From CAZUZS01 sp964624795 (GTDB lineage: Bacteria > Calditrichota > Calditrichia > RBG-13-44-9), in contig CAZUZS010000070.1 of NCBI GenBank assembly GCA_964624795.1, forward strand, positions 1-23,259: a DNA stretch of 23,259 nucleotides. The letters are read 5' to 3'. Position 1 is the first letter of the stretch; each line of letters starts with the position of its first letter. Made by a program: the position numbers and the translations under genes. Shown here piece after piece: positions 16,301 to 23,259 of this stretch. The notes under the pieces were generated by a model that was not told the origin of the DNA, made no database searches, and saw only the letters and a program-made list of their open reading frames with translations.

Positions 16301-16767
16301 GCAAAATAGTGTGTTCCATCCGGCGATTGCTCGCCATACTGAAAATAGTCGGAGGAGATATGAATCGTATCGCCATGGACATCCTCCACCTCTGCTGCAA
16401 CATAAAAATAGGAACCCCAGATGTAGGAGACCCATTCAGCTCCCTTGGGCCAGCCGATGTAGGGAGTATTGCCAACTCCGCTATATGAGATATCCCCGGC
16501 ATTGGTGATGCCGCCACTTACCAGGTTCCCATCCTGTGAAGTAAACCGCAGATATTTGGAATGGCCATCCTGCATCGTTGAGGAATTTTTTGAAAAACGT
16601 GAATAGCCGCGGGTATTTTTCAGCGATGAACTATTCCGCAAAGATGGTTGATGTTTGTCCTTATAATTTTCCTGCGCAAAGCCTAGTCCAAAAAGAAAAA
16701 GTATTATCCCCAGCAGAATAGGGACGGAGTTTGACCTATGAATAAATCGTGACAAATTAATTACCAT
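13318..16767 (-). CDS. large secreted protein with acidic Ca-type repeats, FN3-like domain and FlgD/T9SS-like C-terminal domain
   Basis: A 1149-residue secreted protein. I choose ATG at 16767 (AGGTG 6 nt upstream) over the in-frame GTG at 16776. The signal peptide ends near LGFA-QEN (residue 31). Aspartate/asparagine/glycine repeats at about 185-217 and 400-500 (DGVDNDEDGMTDE, DDDGDWTAWEDVNGNGVYD, NNNGRLDYE) look like thrombospondin-3, dockerin or EF-hand calcium loops. About 604-757 resembles a fibronectin III domain (PVLKAVGDDKKVYLSWDKG... FVDTDVTNGRTYYYAVASVD). The last 85 residues form a FlgD-Ig-like domain ending GIYFYVVEAPGIGTKTGKFAVIK, the form seen in type IX secretion sorting domains and in many Calditrichota/KSB1 surface proteins. 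No catalytic motif is evident, so substrate binding or surface display is likely. It lies between the TonB receptor (62-nt gap) and PorV genes. Confidence 0.85.
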   Translation of the reverse strand: MVINLSRFIHRSNSVPILLGIILFLFGLGFAQENYKDKHQPSLRNSSSLKNTRGYSRFSKNSSTMQDGHSKYLRFTSQDGNLVSGGITNAGDISYSGVGNTPYIGWPKGAEWVSYIWGSYFYVAAEVEDVHGDTIHISSDYFQYGEQSPDGTHYFATMPLPRYFNLDQPDAQETPLVYGISEDVGIDGIPNSGDEGEGDGKLQPGEDFNGNGELDVSMQNVIGWFATSHRRETWPEYWPPQTYPGDDRDSTEYRPGKRAGRWNGEFGAYIRADQESYYAMDDRENDEFDYHPFNDTRPWPNGRQGLGLKTEVRSYQWNARLSEDILISIYDITNEGKDLPKCIVGMNVDPDLGGQYYNDDASFNQLDDITYAWNKLFTTNTGLDIGYFGFAFLESPGLAHDGVDNDEDGMTDESQNNGIDDDGDWTAWEDVNGNGVYDNEDLNYNGILDLGEDVNNNGRLDYEPLHDDLGADGLGPAYFEYTGPDEGEANGRPDPGEPNFEFTDNDESDQVGLTSFYLKDTDNQMANDELFWRTEIQPGTFEVRQGYTRDITFTYGSGFVEFAGDEKKHRYAIALLFGNDFDDILRNKRTMQVIYDNDYSFAKPPRQPVLKAVGDDKKVYLSWDKGAERSSDPIYGQDFEAYYIYKSTEPQFNDIKTITDAYGNPLLFKPLAIFDLNDGLAGPHPVRIGSELGTGSDLGVTYNMGTDSGLQHHFVDTDVTNGRTYYYAVASVDQGYHPDFYPDISPLRDLQPISPTECPVNIQTDPLGRPISFDPNTAAVIPTERSAGWVNPSVSDAGMEHVAGKGTGSVDVQVYNPFLIKTGGRYRIEFSDDGSFEQYDPDAYSGHLNGIIIKSVTEGENLISIADPQNDDLDEKYIIDGFRVILHNDTNGIDSTATGWTTGDSPLRMINFTPANKRIGRDYEIRILSQNADTSINRVPSNFQVWDVTYPDSAFRQTFYYRDRSQVGVLDSGDVVRIYANYLPPRSLYELEFRWPGGIAEAQKVAPENGDIFLIKSRKNYDRHDAIEFTMVGNSLDNVKAKGDLDNIYTVPDPYIAYNPIERKVINEDEGRGDRRIDFVNLPAKCTITIFTAAGKMVRILTHSATEENRRESWDLRTKDGLEIAHGIYFYVVEAPGIGTKTGKFAVIK

Positions 16768-16829
16768 AAAAAACACCTGTTTTTATTTGAAAACCGTAAG
16801 CCGTAATTGAGTCCATCTTCTTAATAAGG

Positions 16830-19739
16830 TCAAAATTTAACCTCAAGCCCAAGTTGCACTTTTCGGGGCTGGGAGAAATTTTCCGGCCGAATATCAATAT
16901 CATTTAGTGTAAACAGTCCCTCCAGCCGCAGCCTTTCCTCTAACAATTTTTGCTCGTCCGGGACGCGGGCAATCTGGTCAGCGCGACCGGTTGAAGCATA
17001 AACCTGCTCCTGGTTGAGATGATCAAATATATTATCAATTTTTAAGAAAAGAGTCGTTTCCAGATCCCCAATTTTTAGCATTTTTTTTGCCTTTAAATCG
17101 ATGCTCCAACGAGCCGGCTTTGAGGCAGAATTACGGTACTCCCGTTCAGCAATATCAAATCGTTCCACGAATGTCGGACTAAATGGCACGCCGGTATCAT
17201 AAAAGCCGACCAAACCCAGGCTCCATTTTGCTTCTCTTACCAAATTAATGAAGGCGTTGATTGTATGCCGCTGATCCCAGTTGAGCGGAAGTATCTTTCG
17301 TTCTGCGAAAACGACATTTTCTCCCCCATACTGAATGGCGGTATTGATAAGTTCCAGCGCCTGGGGATCGGATGAACTTCCGTTTGCAAAGGCAAGCGAA
17401 TAGTTTACACCGCCATTGACAAAGTCGCCATTCTTGGTAAAACCAATTGTTATTCCCCTCGCATTTCCATAGTCGCGGTTAATATATCGTTGATAACTGA
17501 TATTATCGATTGTATTTATTTGCTCAATTCCCAGCAGGTTTTTGAAATCTTTGTAGTATGCGGTTACGTCAACCGCAAGGTCTCGTGTAATTCCCTGCTG
17601 CAGACCAACTTCGTAGGTAATGGTTTTTTCCGGCTCAAGATCAGCATTCCCCATCAAAAATCCATTCAATTGAAGAGGAGTCATTATGACCAACGGTGCA
17701 TTATACATGTACTGAAAACTCGGCATCTGGAAAAAATGGCCATACGCGGCATGAAATGCGCCGTTGGATGAGATAGGAAATGAAAGCCCCACGCGAGGAC
17801 TTAGCTGATACTTGACTGTTGCATCCCTCAGATTAGCTTCTGCACCGAGATTAAAAGATTCGGTTCGAAAATTGACAGGCACCTTTTCATTCGGCTGAAA
17901 AACATCCAGACGTAGTCCGGCATTTGCAATAATATCACCTAATTCCAACTTGTCCTGAACGTAGAATGCAGCTTCAACCGGGGTAATATTGAAATCCCTG
18001 TATAGCGCCACCTCGGTATCTTGAATTGCAATAAAAGGGGTAGTGTGGAATCGCGATTCCCAATTTTGCCAGTATCCGATGAGGGAGTCCCAATAAGCCG
18101 GGAAACTCATATTTGCCCCATTTAATTCCTCTTGCAGCGGAAAGGAGTTGTTGGTCCACTCGCGCGATTCCCGAAAACCGCGAGAATAAACATTTATGTA
18201 GTGCTGTTTGGCAAGAAAACCGGCTTTGATGAAATTGTGCTTACCAAGCTGCCAGTCGATATCACCATTGGCCAAATACTGGTCAATGTACCCGCGACCA
18301 TCTTTGCCGGTGTAAAATCCCCCGGTGCTTCCCAGTGTAAATCCGTTTGAACCCGATGTTATCGGCTGAATACCAGTGTCTCCCGGGTAAAGCGCAACCT
18401 TATTATCCTTTCGATAATAAGATTCCCCATCGTTGTGTTGATAAGAAAATGCCAGGTTATAATACAAATTCGTGGTTAATGTATGTTGAAAGCGGAGAAA
18501 ATGAGAATTTGCCAGCATCAATATCTTGCCGGCTTCATCCGGTTGATAACGACGAAAACTAAATGCCTGGTTGGTTGTTGTATTGTACAATCCATTATAT
18601 TTATCAAACGAGCCGAAGAACTGGTAGGTGATAGATATATTTTGTCGGGGCAAGAAAATAAGTTTTCCGTTCAGCGAAAGCGAGTTGCCGGTTACCAACG
18701 GTCCCTTACTGCGATCTCCAGTCCCCAGAGAGTCCGGAATATATATTACACCGGTTGCGTTGGTTTGCTCCATAAAGTGCTGCTGGTACCACAGCCGGTA
18801 TGCGGCAATTCTCCATCCATCCACGGGCACGAATCGGCGGTCGTACCATTCCAGACTTTGCCAATTATTGAATCGTCCGCTGATAAAATATCCCATTTTT
18901 CCATGAAGAATAGGTCCCGAGAGGCTTAATTGCATGTCCTTTTCAGCTAGGGGATTAAAATTACTGACTCCCATATAAATATTGTTTTTGCTGCTGAGCC
19001 ACTCCCCGGAATAAAGCTGCAAAGTACCGCTGAATTTATCTTCCGGCTTTTTTGTCACAATATTAACAACCCCGGATTGCGCCGAGCCGTATTCGGCGTT
19101 GAAAGTCCCGGTAATAACTTCCAATTCCTGGATCATTGAATTCTCGATTTCCACGTTGTTGCCACCGTTTTGACTGTAGGAATTGGACACTGGAATCCCA
19201 TCGACAATATAGGCCACTTCGCGCGCCCTGCCGCCACGGAAATGAAGCTCCCCATCCGTGCTTACCACACCAGCCTGGAGCTGCAGCACTTCATTTATTT
19301 CCGTCACAGGCATAGAATCAACCGTTTTGGAAGACACGATGGAGGCACTATGCGTGCGATCCATCTCAACTGCCGGGCGCTTTGCTTCCACGATGATTTC
19401 CTCGCCCCTAATTGCTTCAGGTGTGAGTTCCACGTTTCTCGTAGTGGTTCTATCAATACTGACATTGACATTTTGTATCTTCAGCGTTGAATATCCGACA
19501 TAGTAGACTGTCAGGGTATAAACGCCCGGGGGAATATTCAGTATCGCAAAATACCCATCCTGATCGGTCGATGCACCCAAGCCGCTACCCTCCAGGACAA
19601 TATTTGCCCCGATCAGCATATCACCGGTGCTTTTATCCGTAACGGTTCCAACGATCTTCCCTGTGGTGCCGGCAAAAATAAGATTTGAAATTGAGATAAA
19701 TATCAGAAATATAAACAGGAATATTTTGGTAACTTTCAT
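16830..19739 (-). CDS. TonB-dependent receptor with N-terminal carboxypeptidase-regulatory-like domain
   Basis: A 969-residue outer-membrane active transporter. The ATG at 19739 has GAGAGGAA about 10 nt upstream, and the signal peptide is cleaved near IFA-GTT (residue 23). Residues 27-112 are a CarboxypepD_reg-like beta-sandwich (GKIVGTVTDKSTGDMLIGAN... DQDGYFAILNIPPGVYTLTV). About 118-235 is the plug (INEVLQLQAGVVSTDGELHFRGGR, YIVDGIPV, EYGSAQSGVVNIVTKK). About 240-969 is the barrel, ending RKVQLGLEVKF with the usual terminal aromatic residue. It lacks a SusD partner, so it is not a classic SusCD pair. The partner may be the acidic secreted protein encoded 62 nt downstream. No ExbB/ExbD/TonB genes are present here. 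The substrate is unknown: peptide, carbohydrate or metal complex would all fit. Confidence 0.92.
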   Translation of the reverse strand: MKVTKIFLFIFLIFISISNLIFAGTTGKIVGTVTDKSTGDMLIGANIVLEGSGLGASTDQDGYFAILNIPPGVYTLTVYYVGYSTLKIQNVNVSIDRTTTRNVELTPEAIRGEEIIVEAKRPAVEMDRTHSASIVSSKTVDSMPVTEINEVLQLQAGVVSTDGELHFRGGRAREVAYIVDGIPVSNSYSQNGGNNVEIENSMIQELEVITGTFNAEYGSAQSGVVNIVTKKPEDKFSGTLQLYSGEWLSSKNNIYMGVSNFNPLAEKDMQLSLSGPILHGKMGYFISGRFNNWQSLEWYDRRFVPVDGWRIAAYRLWYQQHFMEQTNATGVIYIPDSLGTGDRSKGPLVTGNSLSLNGKLIFLPRQNISITYQFFGSFDKYNGLYNTTTNQAFSFRRYQPDEAGKILMLANSHFLRFQHTLTTNLYYNLAFSYQHNDGESYYRKDNKVALYPGDTGIQPITSGSNGFTLGSTGGFYTGKDGRGYIDQYLANGDIDWQLGKHNFIKAGFLAKQHYINVYSRGFRESREWTNNSFPLQEELNGANMSFPAYWDSLIGYWQNWESRFHTTPFIAIQDTEVALYRDFNITPVEAAFYVQDKLELGDIIANAGLRLDVFQPNEKVPVNFRTESFNLGAEANLRDATVKYQLSPRVGLSFPISSNGAFHAAYGHFFQMPSFQYMYNAPLVIMTPLQLNGFLMGNADLEPEKTITYEVGLQQGITRDLAVDVTAYYKDFKNLLGIEQINTIDNISYQRYINRDYGNARGITIGFTKNGDFVNGGVNYSLAFANGSSSDPQALELINTAIQYGGENVVFAERKILPLNWDQRHTINAFINLVREAKWSLGLVGFYDTGVPFSPTFVERFDIAEREYRNSASKPARWSIDLKAKKMLKIGDLETTLFLKIDNIFDHLNQEQVYASTGRADQIARVPDEQKLLEERLRLEGLFTLNDIDIRPENFSQPRKVQLGLEVKF

Positions 19740-20237
19740 TTCAAGCGCGTTCCTCTCGCAATGTCAAAGGTTGAAAATTCCTGGTTGGTAACGACGGCCT
19801 GTTTGCCTGCGACTCCTTCCAAGGAGCTTAATTTAAAAGTTCTTTTGAAAAAAGCAATAAAGGAAATAAATAATTTGGAAGAGCGGTGAGATGAGTAATC
19901 ACAAAGGTTTGCAACAAATATTAGGTACGTCTGGGAATGGCCATATATTTGAGCGCAAGCCAACTTTCGGCAGACAAAACCTAGAAAAGCAGCAGAATGC
20001 TCGTGTCGGAAATAGGAAAACTTATGTGCGAGGATAGAAACTCAGGAAATGGATTGGCTATGGTACCTTTTACCACTCATCGAGAAAGTATTCAATGCAA
20101 TCAATGAAATGCATAAAATGGCCACTTTCGGATCGACTCGGTCCCGATTAATAGCAGGTAATGCAGAATTCAGCCAATTCAAACTGTACCAGTTTTGACT
20201 TCGGAAAGTATCCTGTAACTTTAGGTTTCCGGTGTCG
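19740..20237. other. long intergenic leader region upstream of the TonB receptor gene
   Basis: These 498 nt hold no supported gene. The near-perfect palindrome CTCCTTCCAAGGAG (19813-19826) lies about 75-90 nt before the receptor ATG and would form a hairpin in its 5' leader, followed by GC-rich GGCAAACAGGCC. A 75-codon minus frame (19736-19963) overlaps the receptor start as ATGA but has no ribosome site or recognisable sequence. At the other end, a 12-bp palindrome GTCGCTAGCGAC (20234-20245) spans the DUF1028 stop. I cannot assign the leader to a known riboswitch class. Confidence 0.5.
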
Positions 20238-21278
20238 CTAGCGACCTGGATTTTCCACAAGTTTTTTGAATTCCGAATTTTCTCTTAATCCCGACAAATC
20301 ATTATCCACACCAGCCTGTTTTTTCAATTTGGGATTGAGCTCTAAGGCCTTTTTCAGCGCCGCAAGTGCTGCTTCTTTATTGCCGGCTGCCAGACGAATG
20401 ACCGCCAGATCGTAAAGCAGTTCCGGATTTTCAGGAGCAAGCCGGATTGCCCGCTCCATGTGGGAAAGGGCTTCCTGCGGCTGGTTTTTGGTGAACAACG
20501 TCCATCCTTCGTTCCATGCGTAATTCATTTGAGCGATATTTAACAACCGGCCCAATTCCTTGAACGGCTCCGGGCTGTCGTCCACGCGGATATCGATGGC
20601 CCGGTCGGTGTAGCCGCCATAGCCGGCGCCATTTTTCACTACCAGGAGGGCGGCAGATTGCTTTCCGCGGGAGTCTCCGCCATCTTTTTCACCAGCCAAT
20701 AATGCCGCGTACATACGTTCTGCTAACGTTCCTGTGGCTTCCAGAAAAGCTCTTTCCATACCGGAGACCACTGCCTCGCCGGTTAAAATATTTCCCTGCA
20801 CTGCGTAATTTGGGCCATGCCTGCCGCCGGCCCAGAACAGGCAATTTTCACCGGTATAGGTAGTCGAGCTTCCCTCTGCACCAACGATGCCCAGCTGCCG
20901 TTGGGAGGGATTGTCATCATTCCGAAGGAGATTCTTTAGCGCTTCATCCGGACTGAGGCCGGATTCCAGCATTTCCAATCCGCGCCAGCCAAAAGAAGTA
21001 TTGGCAAAGGACTGCGTTGCAATTGCACCAACGCCTGCTTTAGCCCAGGGGACTACGGTTCCCACCGCAAAAAAGCGGGATGCCACTGCCACACCCAATT
21101 CCCCTGTGTCGGGATCGCGTGCGACAATTGAGAAAGTGTTTACAGCTTGTACCTCAACTTTCCGGTTTTCATCGCCAAAAAGGAGCCCTTGAAAAATCGG
21201 TGTGAACAATACAACAAAAATCAAGAGAATATTCGCATGGTTTTTGTCCCGTGAATTCGAAAATGTTACTTCGTGCAT
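20238..21278 (-). CDS. secreted DUF1028 domain protein with C-terminal TPR repeats
   Basis: A 346-residue exported protein. The ATG at 21278 has a strong AGGAGG 5 nt upstream, and the signal region (ANILLIFVVLFTPIFQGLLFG) follows a basic N-terminus. About 45-240 is DUF1028 (NTFSIVARDPDTGELGVAVASRFFAVGTVVPWAKAG..., ATQSFAN, GPNYAVQGNILTG), a family with an Ntn-hydrolase-like look and no firmly known reaction. About 245-325 carries two to three TPR repeats (AWNEGWTLFTKNQPQEALSHMERAIRLAPENPELLYDLAVIRLAAGNKEAALAALKKALELNP). Other DUF1028 proteins often carry a peptidoglycan-binding-like tail, so the TPR tail suggests a protein partner instead. It is transcribed alone, divergent from the SDR gene and 498 nt before the TonB receptor. 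A hydrolase or amidase role is only a guess. Confidence 0.85.
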   Translation of the reverse strand: MHEVTFSNSRDKNHANILLIFVVLFTPIFQGLLFGDENRKVEVQAVNTFSIVARDPDTGELGVAVASRFFAVGTVVPWAKAGVGAIATQSFANTSFGWRGLEMLESGLSPDEALKNLLRNDDNPSQRQLGIVGAEGSSTTYTGENCLFWAGGRHGPNYAVQGNILTGEAVVSGMERAFLEATGTLAERMYAALLAGEKDGGDSRGKQSAALLVVKNGAGYGGYTDRAIDIRVDDSPEPFKELGRLLNIAQMNYAWNEGWTLFTKNQPQEALSHMERAIRLAPENPELLYDLAVIRLAAGNKEAALAALKKALELNPKLKKQAGVDNDLSGLRENSEFKKLVENPGR

Positions 21279-21569
21279 GACCGCCTCCTGCGTCTAAAAT
21301 GATTTGTTTTTTTTCGCAGCAAAACCCAATGGTAAGTTAAGTAAGCCGGTAACAAAAATCATAATTAAATTGACCGTTTTCGCATTTTTCCCCCTGAATC
21401 ACCCGGCATATCATAAAAACCACCTGCTCCAAGAGGAACATCTTCAGCTAAATTGTTTCACATCCACTGTATCAAAATAATTTGATTGCGGGAGAACTTT
21501 TCCTATTTTATGCCTGCAGCTTTAATTATTAAGGCGCATCGAGCGAAATTATACCGAGGAACATAAATT
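21279..21569. other. divergent promoter region between the DUF1028 and SDR genes
   Basis: These 291 nt separate two genes read in opposite directions and must hold both promoters. TTGATT with TATTTT about 16 nt later (near 21481-21508) is a weak candidate for the plus-strand unit. I see no convincing hairpin, repeat or small gene. Confidence 0.4.
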
Positions 21570-22559
21570 ATGAAAGTATTATTTGTTGGTGGAACAGGAA
21601 TCATAAGCTCGGCATGTTCAGAGTTGTGTGTTCAAAAAGGATTTGATCTATGCCTCTTGAACAGGGGAGAATCCCTGAGAAAACCGCCGGTGGGTGCGAA
21701 GATCATCCGCGCTGACTTCCATGAAGACGCGCAGGTTAAAGAAATTCTGGCAAAACAAAGTTTCGATGTCGTGGTGGATTGGATCGCTTATTCCGAAGAG
21801 GACGTTAAGCGGGATTTCGATCTTTTCCGCAACAGTACCGGACAATACATTTTTATCAGCTCCGCTTCTGCATACCAAACACCACCATCGAAACTGCCCA
21901 TCACCGAAGACACACCGTTGCACAATCCGTATTGGCAATATTCTAGGAATAAAATCGCCTGCGAGAAATTTCTAATGGAAGCATACAAAAAGTATGAATT
22001 TCCGGTGACAATTGTTCGCCCTTCTCACACTTATGACAAAACGGCAATTCCAATTTATGGCCGGTTTCTTTTCTTTGACCGGCTTCGGAAAGGCAAAAAA
22101 ATAATCATCCACGGTGATGGTACTTCGGTCTGGACGCTAACCCATCATAAGGATTTCGCAAAAGGATTTTGCGGCCTTCTGGGAAATCAAACGGCCATCG
22201 GACAGGCGTATCAAATCACTTCGGATGAATTATTAACTTGGAACGGGATCGCTGGAATTTTAGCTGAAAAGGCCAAATTTGATCTTCAGATCGTCCACTT
22301 GCCCTCCGATTTTATTGCAAAATACGATGCAGAATGGGGAGCGGGTCTGCTGGGAGACAAGGCGCACAGCATGATTTTCGATAATTCCAAGATTAAACAG
22401 ACGGTTCCGGATTTTTCAGCAGAGATTCCGTTTTCTGCCGGAGCAGAAGAAATTGTGAACTGGCACTTTGCAGAAAAGGGCCGGCAGCAGGTAAACCATG
22501 AACTGGATTCGGTGATGGATCAGATGATAAGTGATTTCGAATCGATTTTCAAAAAATGA
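21570..22559 (+). CDS. extended SDR, NAD-dependent epimerase/dehydratase-like enzyme
   Basis: A 329-residue cytosolic oxidoreductase or isomerase. The ATG at 21570 has GAGGA about 10 nt upstream. The Rossmann fold begins at once with KVLFVGGTGIIS (GGTGxxS nucleotide-binding loop), then RADFHED and FDVVVDWIAY. FISSASAY followed by YSRNKIACE gives the catalytic Ser and YxxxK. IVRPSHTYD is the usual substrate-side motif, and WTLTHHKDFAKGFCGLL with AYQITSDELLTWNGIAGILAEKA marks the C-terminal domain. The GGTGxxS form and the 'TSDEL.TW..I' segment are typical of the atypical subgroup that includes CSP41-like and isoflavone-reductase-like proteins. The substrate may be a nucleotide-sugar or a small phenolic compound; the sequence does not decide. 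Forms a two-gene unit with the GNAT gene 11 nt downstream. Confidence 0.88.
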   Translation: MKVLFVGGTGIISSACSELCVQKGFDLCLLNRGESLRKPPVGAKIIRADFHEDAQVKEILAKQSFDVVVDWIAYSEEDVKRDFDLFRNSTGQYIFISSASAYQTPPSKLPITEDTPLHNPYWQYSRNKIACEKFLMEAYKKYEFPVTIVRPSHTYDKTAIPIYGRFLFFDRLRKGKKIIIHGDGTSVWTLTHHKDFAKGFCGLLGNQTAIGQAYQITSDELLTWNGIAGILAEKAKFDLQIVHLPSDFIAKYDAEWGAGLLGDKAHSMIFDNSKIKQTVPDFSAEIPFSAGAEEIVNWHFAEKGRQQVNHELDSVMDQMISDFESIFKK

Positions 22560-22570
22560 CAATATGAGTT

Positions 22571-23128
22571 ATGGAATTTTTTCCAAGGAAATATCTCACC
22601 AGGAATGACATTGAATACCGCATCAGATCGGCACGGAAGGAAGATTCGGAGTCAATAAAGGGATTTCTGCAAAGGGCAATCGCGAATTCGGAATATCTTG
22701 AATTTAATAAGGACGATTTCGGTCATTCAACAGAGCATGGGGCGCAAATCATTCAGAAATGCCATGAAGCGGAAAACTGCATCATGCTTTTGGCTGAAAA
22801 TAGCGAGGGAATAATTGGATTTGCGAGCATCCGGGTTTCTTCTAAAGGATTGATGTCGGATGTTGGTGTATTCGGCATCGTCATACATCAGGCCTACCGG
22901 GGTCAGCGTGTCGGGGCGGTGCTGATGAACGAAATACTTCAATGTGCCCGGAAATCAAAACTATTGAAAAAAATAATTCTGGCAGTTCACGAAGAAAACG
23001 GCATCGCAATACGAATGTATGAAAAGGCGGGGTTTGTGGGCGAAGGGATTCTCGAACACGAACCCGATGCATACGGCATATCGCAGTACCAGATCGTCAT
23101 GGGATTGGATCTCGCAGCGTTTGAATGA
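22571..23128 (+). CDS. GNAT-family N-acetyltransferase
   Basis: A 185-residue acetyl-CoA-dependent acetyltransferase, probably cytosolic. Residues about 15-180 form the GNAT fold: YRIRSARKEDSESIKGFL at the start, EGIIGFASIRV (strand 4), VGVFGIVIHQAYRGQRVGAVLMNEIL with the acetyl-CoA loop R-G-Q-R-V-G-A, and KKIILAVHEENGIAIRMYEKAGFVGEG, the usual motif B. It resembles ribosomal-protein or small-amine acetyltransferases, but the substrate is not readable. The start at 22571 has only a weak GAG upstream. An overlapping ATG at 22564 is in another frame and stops early. Translation may couple to the SDR gene, whose stop is 11 nt before. It ends in TGA, and no terminator hairpin is evident in the remaining 131 nt. 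Confidence 0.88.
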   Translation: MEFFPRKYLTRNDIEYRIRSARKEDSESIKGFLQRAIANSEYLEFNKDDFGHSTEHGAQIIQKCHEAENCIMLLAENSEGIIGFASIRVSSKGLMSDVGVFGIVIHQAYRGQRVGAVLMNEILQCARKSKLLKKIILAVHEENGIAIRMYEKAGFVGEGILEHEPDAYGISQYQIVMGLDLAAFE

Positions 23129-23259
23129 TTGTTTCTGGTTATCTGCTAAGTCGCAATACGAATGTCTTACCCATTTTAGCAAAGCACTAAATTTTAAAAT
23201 AATATTCGTCTTCCTTGGTGTTCGACAATGTTTTTCTCCGGATATTGATGATAAATGTT

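Noticed and set aside
19741..19835. c-di-GMP-I (GEMM) riboswitch, prompted by GCAGGCAAAC
   Set aside because: The second conserved strand (GACGCAAAGCC-like) and the following helix are missing in the next 80 nt.
19736..19963. 75-codon minus frame overlapping the TonB receptor start as ATGA
   Set aside because: No ribosome site before its ATG, no signal or domain, and it covers the hairpin leader. More likely a chance open frame.
20234..20245. 12-bp palindrome GTCGCTAGCGAC over the DUF1028 stop codon
   Set aside because: There is no loop for a stable hairpin and no second copy. A protein-binding site is possible but unsupported.

Overview
This window looks like a piece of a metagenome-assembled genome, since a run of exactly 100 N interrupts it. 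The organism appears to be an anaerobic or respiratory Gram-negative bacterium of the FCB side of the tree. Calditrichota, KSB1, Ignavibacteria-like or related groups fit best. That is inferred from the gene mix: PorV/PorQ-family outer-membrane protein, large secreted protein with a FlgD-Ig-like C-terminal domain, carboxypeptidase-regulatory TonB receptors, an orphan 800-residue FtsX/MacB permease and many multiheme cytochromes c. No rRNA, tRNA, CRISPR array, integrase or transposase was seen. Almost everything from 154 to 21278 is on the minus strand.

Region 1 (154-5885, minus) is a putative outer-membrane electron conduit. Behind a good sigma70-type promoter lie a lipoprotein multiheme cytochrome interrupted by one in-frame TGA, a tandem-rhodanese lipoprotein, a 394-residue beta-barrel porin-like protein, a 12-heme periplasmic cytochrome and a 9-heme lipoprotein cytochrome. 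I count 30 CxxCH sites plus one CX4CH and one CX3CH. The combination rhodanese lipoprotein + porin + periplasmic and lipoprotein cytochromes resembles the Geobacter ext gene clusters (porin-cytochrome conduits), especially the one with a rhodanese-like lipoprotein. The most interesting single feature is the in-frame TGA at 5588-5590. The reading frame continues unbroken on both sides, only the upstream part has an export signal, and a hairpin with a GGU apical loop lies 7-30 nt downstream, as in bacterial SECIS elements. This is a candidate selenocysteine-containing multiheme cytochrome. A GGA-to-TGA nonsense change in a poly-glycine linker is the main alternative.

Region 2 (5886-7021) is AT-rich, with a plus-strand gene broken by the assembly gap. 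Region 3 (7022-10310) holds an orphan FtsX/MacB-like permease, a small membrane-anchored protein that probably starts at CTG, and a GC-rich hairpin.

Region 4 (10423-19739, minus) reads TonB-dependent receptor, large secreted acidic-repeat protein with a sorting-like C-terminal domain, PorV-family barrel, then a SurA/parvulin-like lipoprotein. It looks like an outer-membrane uptake or surface-display locus with its own periplasmic chaperone. Region 5 (20238-23128) holds a secreted DUF1028-TPR protein, divergent from a two-gene plus-strand unit: an extended SDR epimerase-like enzyme and a GNAT acetyltransferase.
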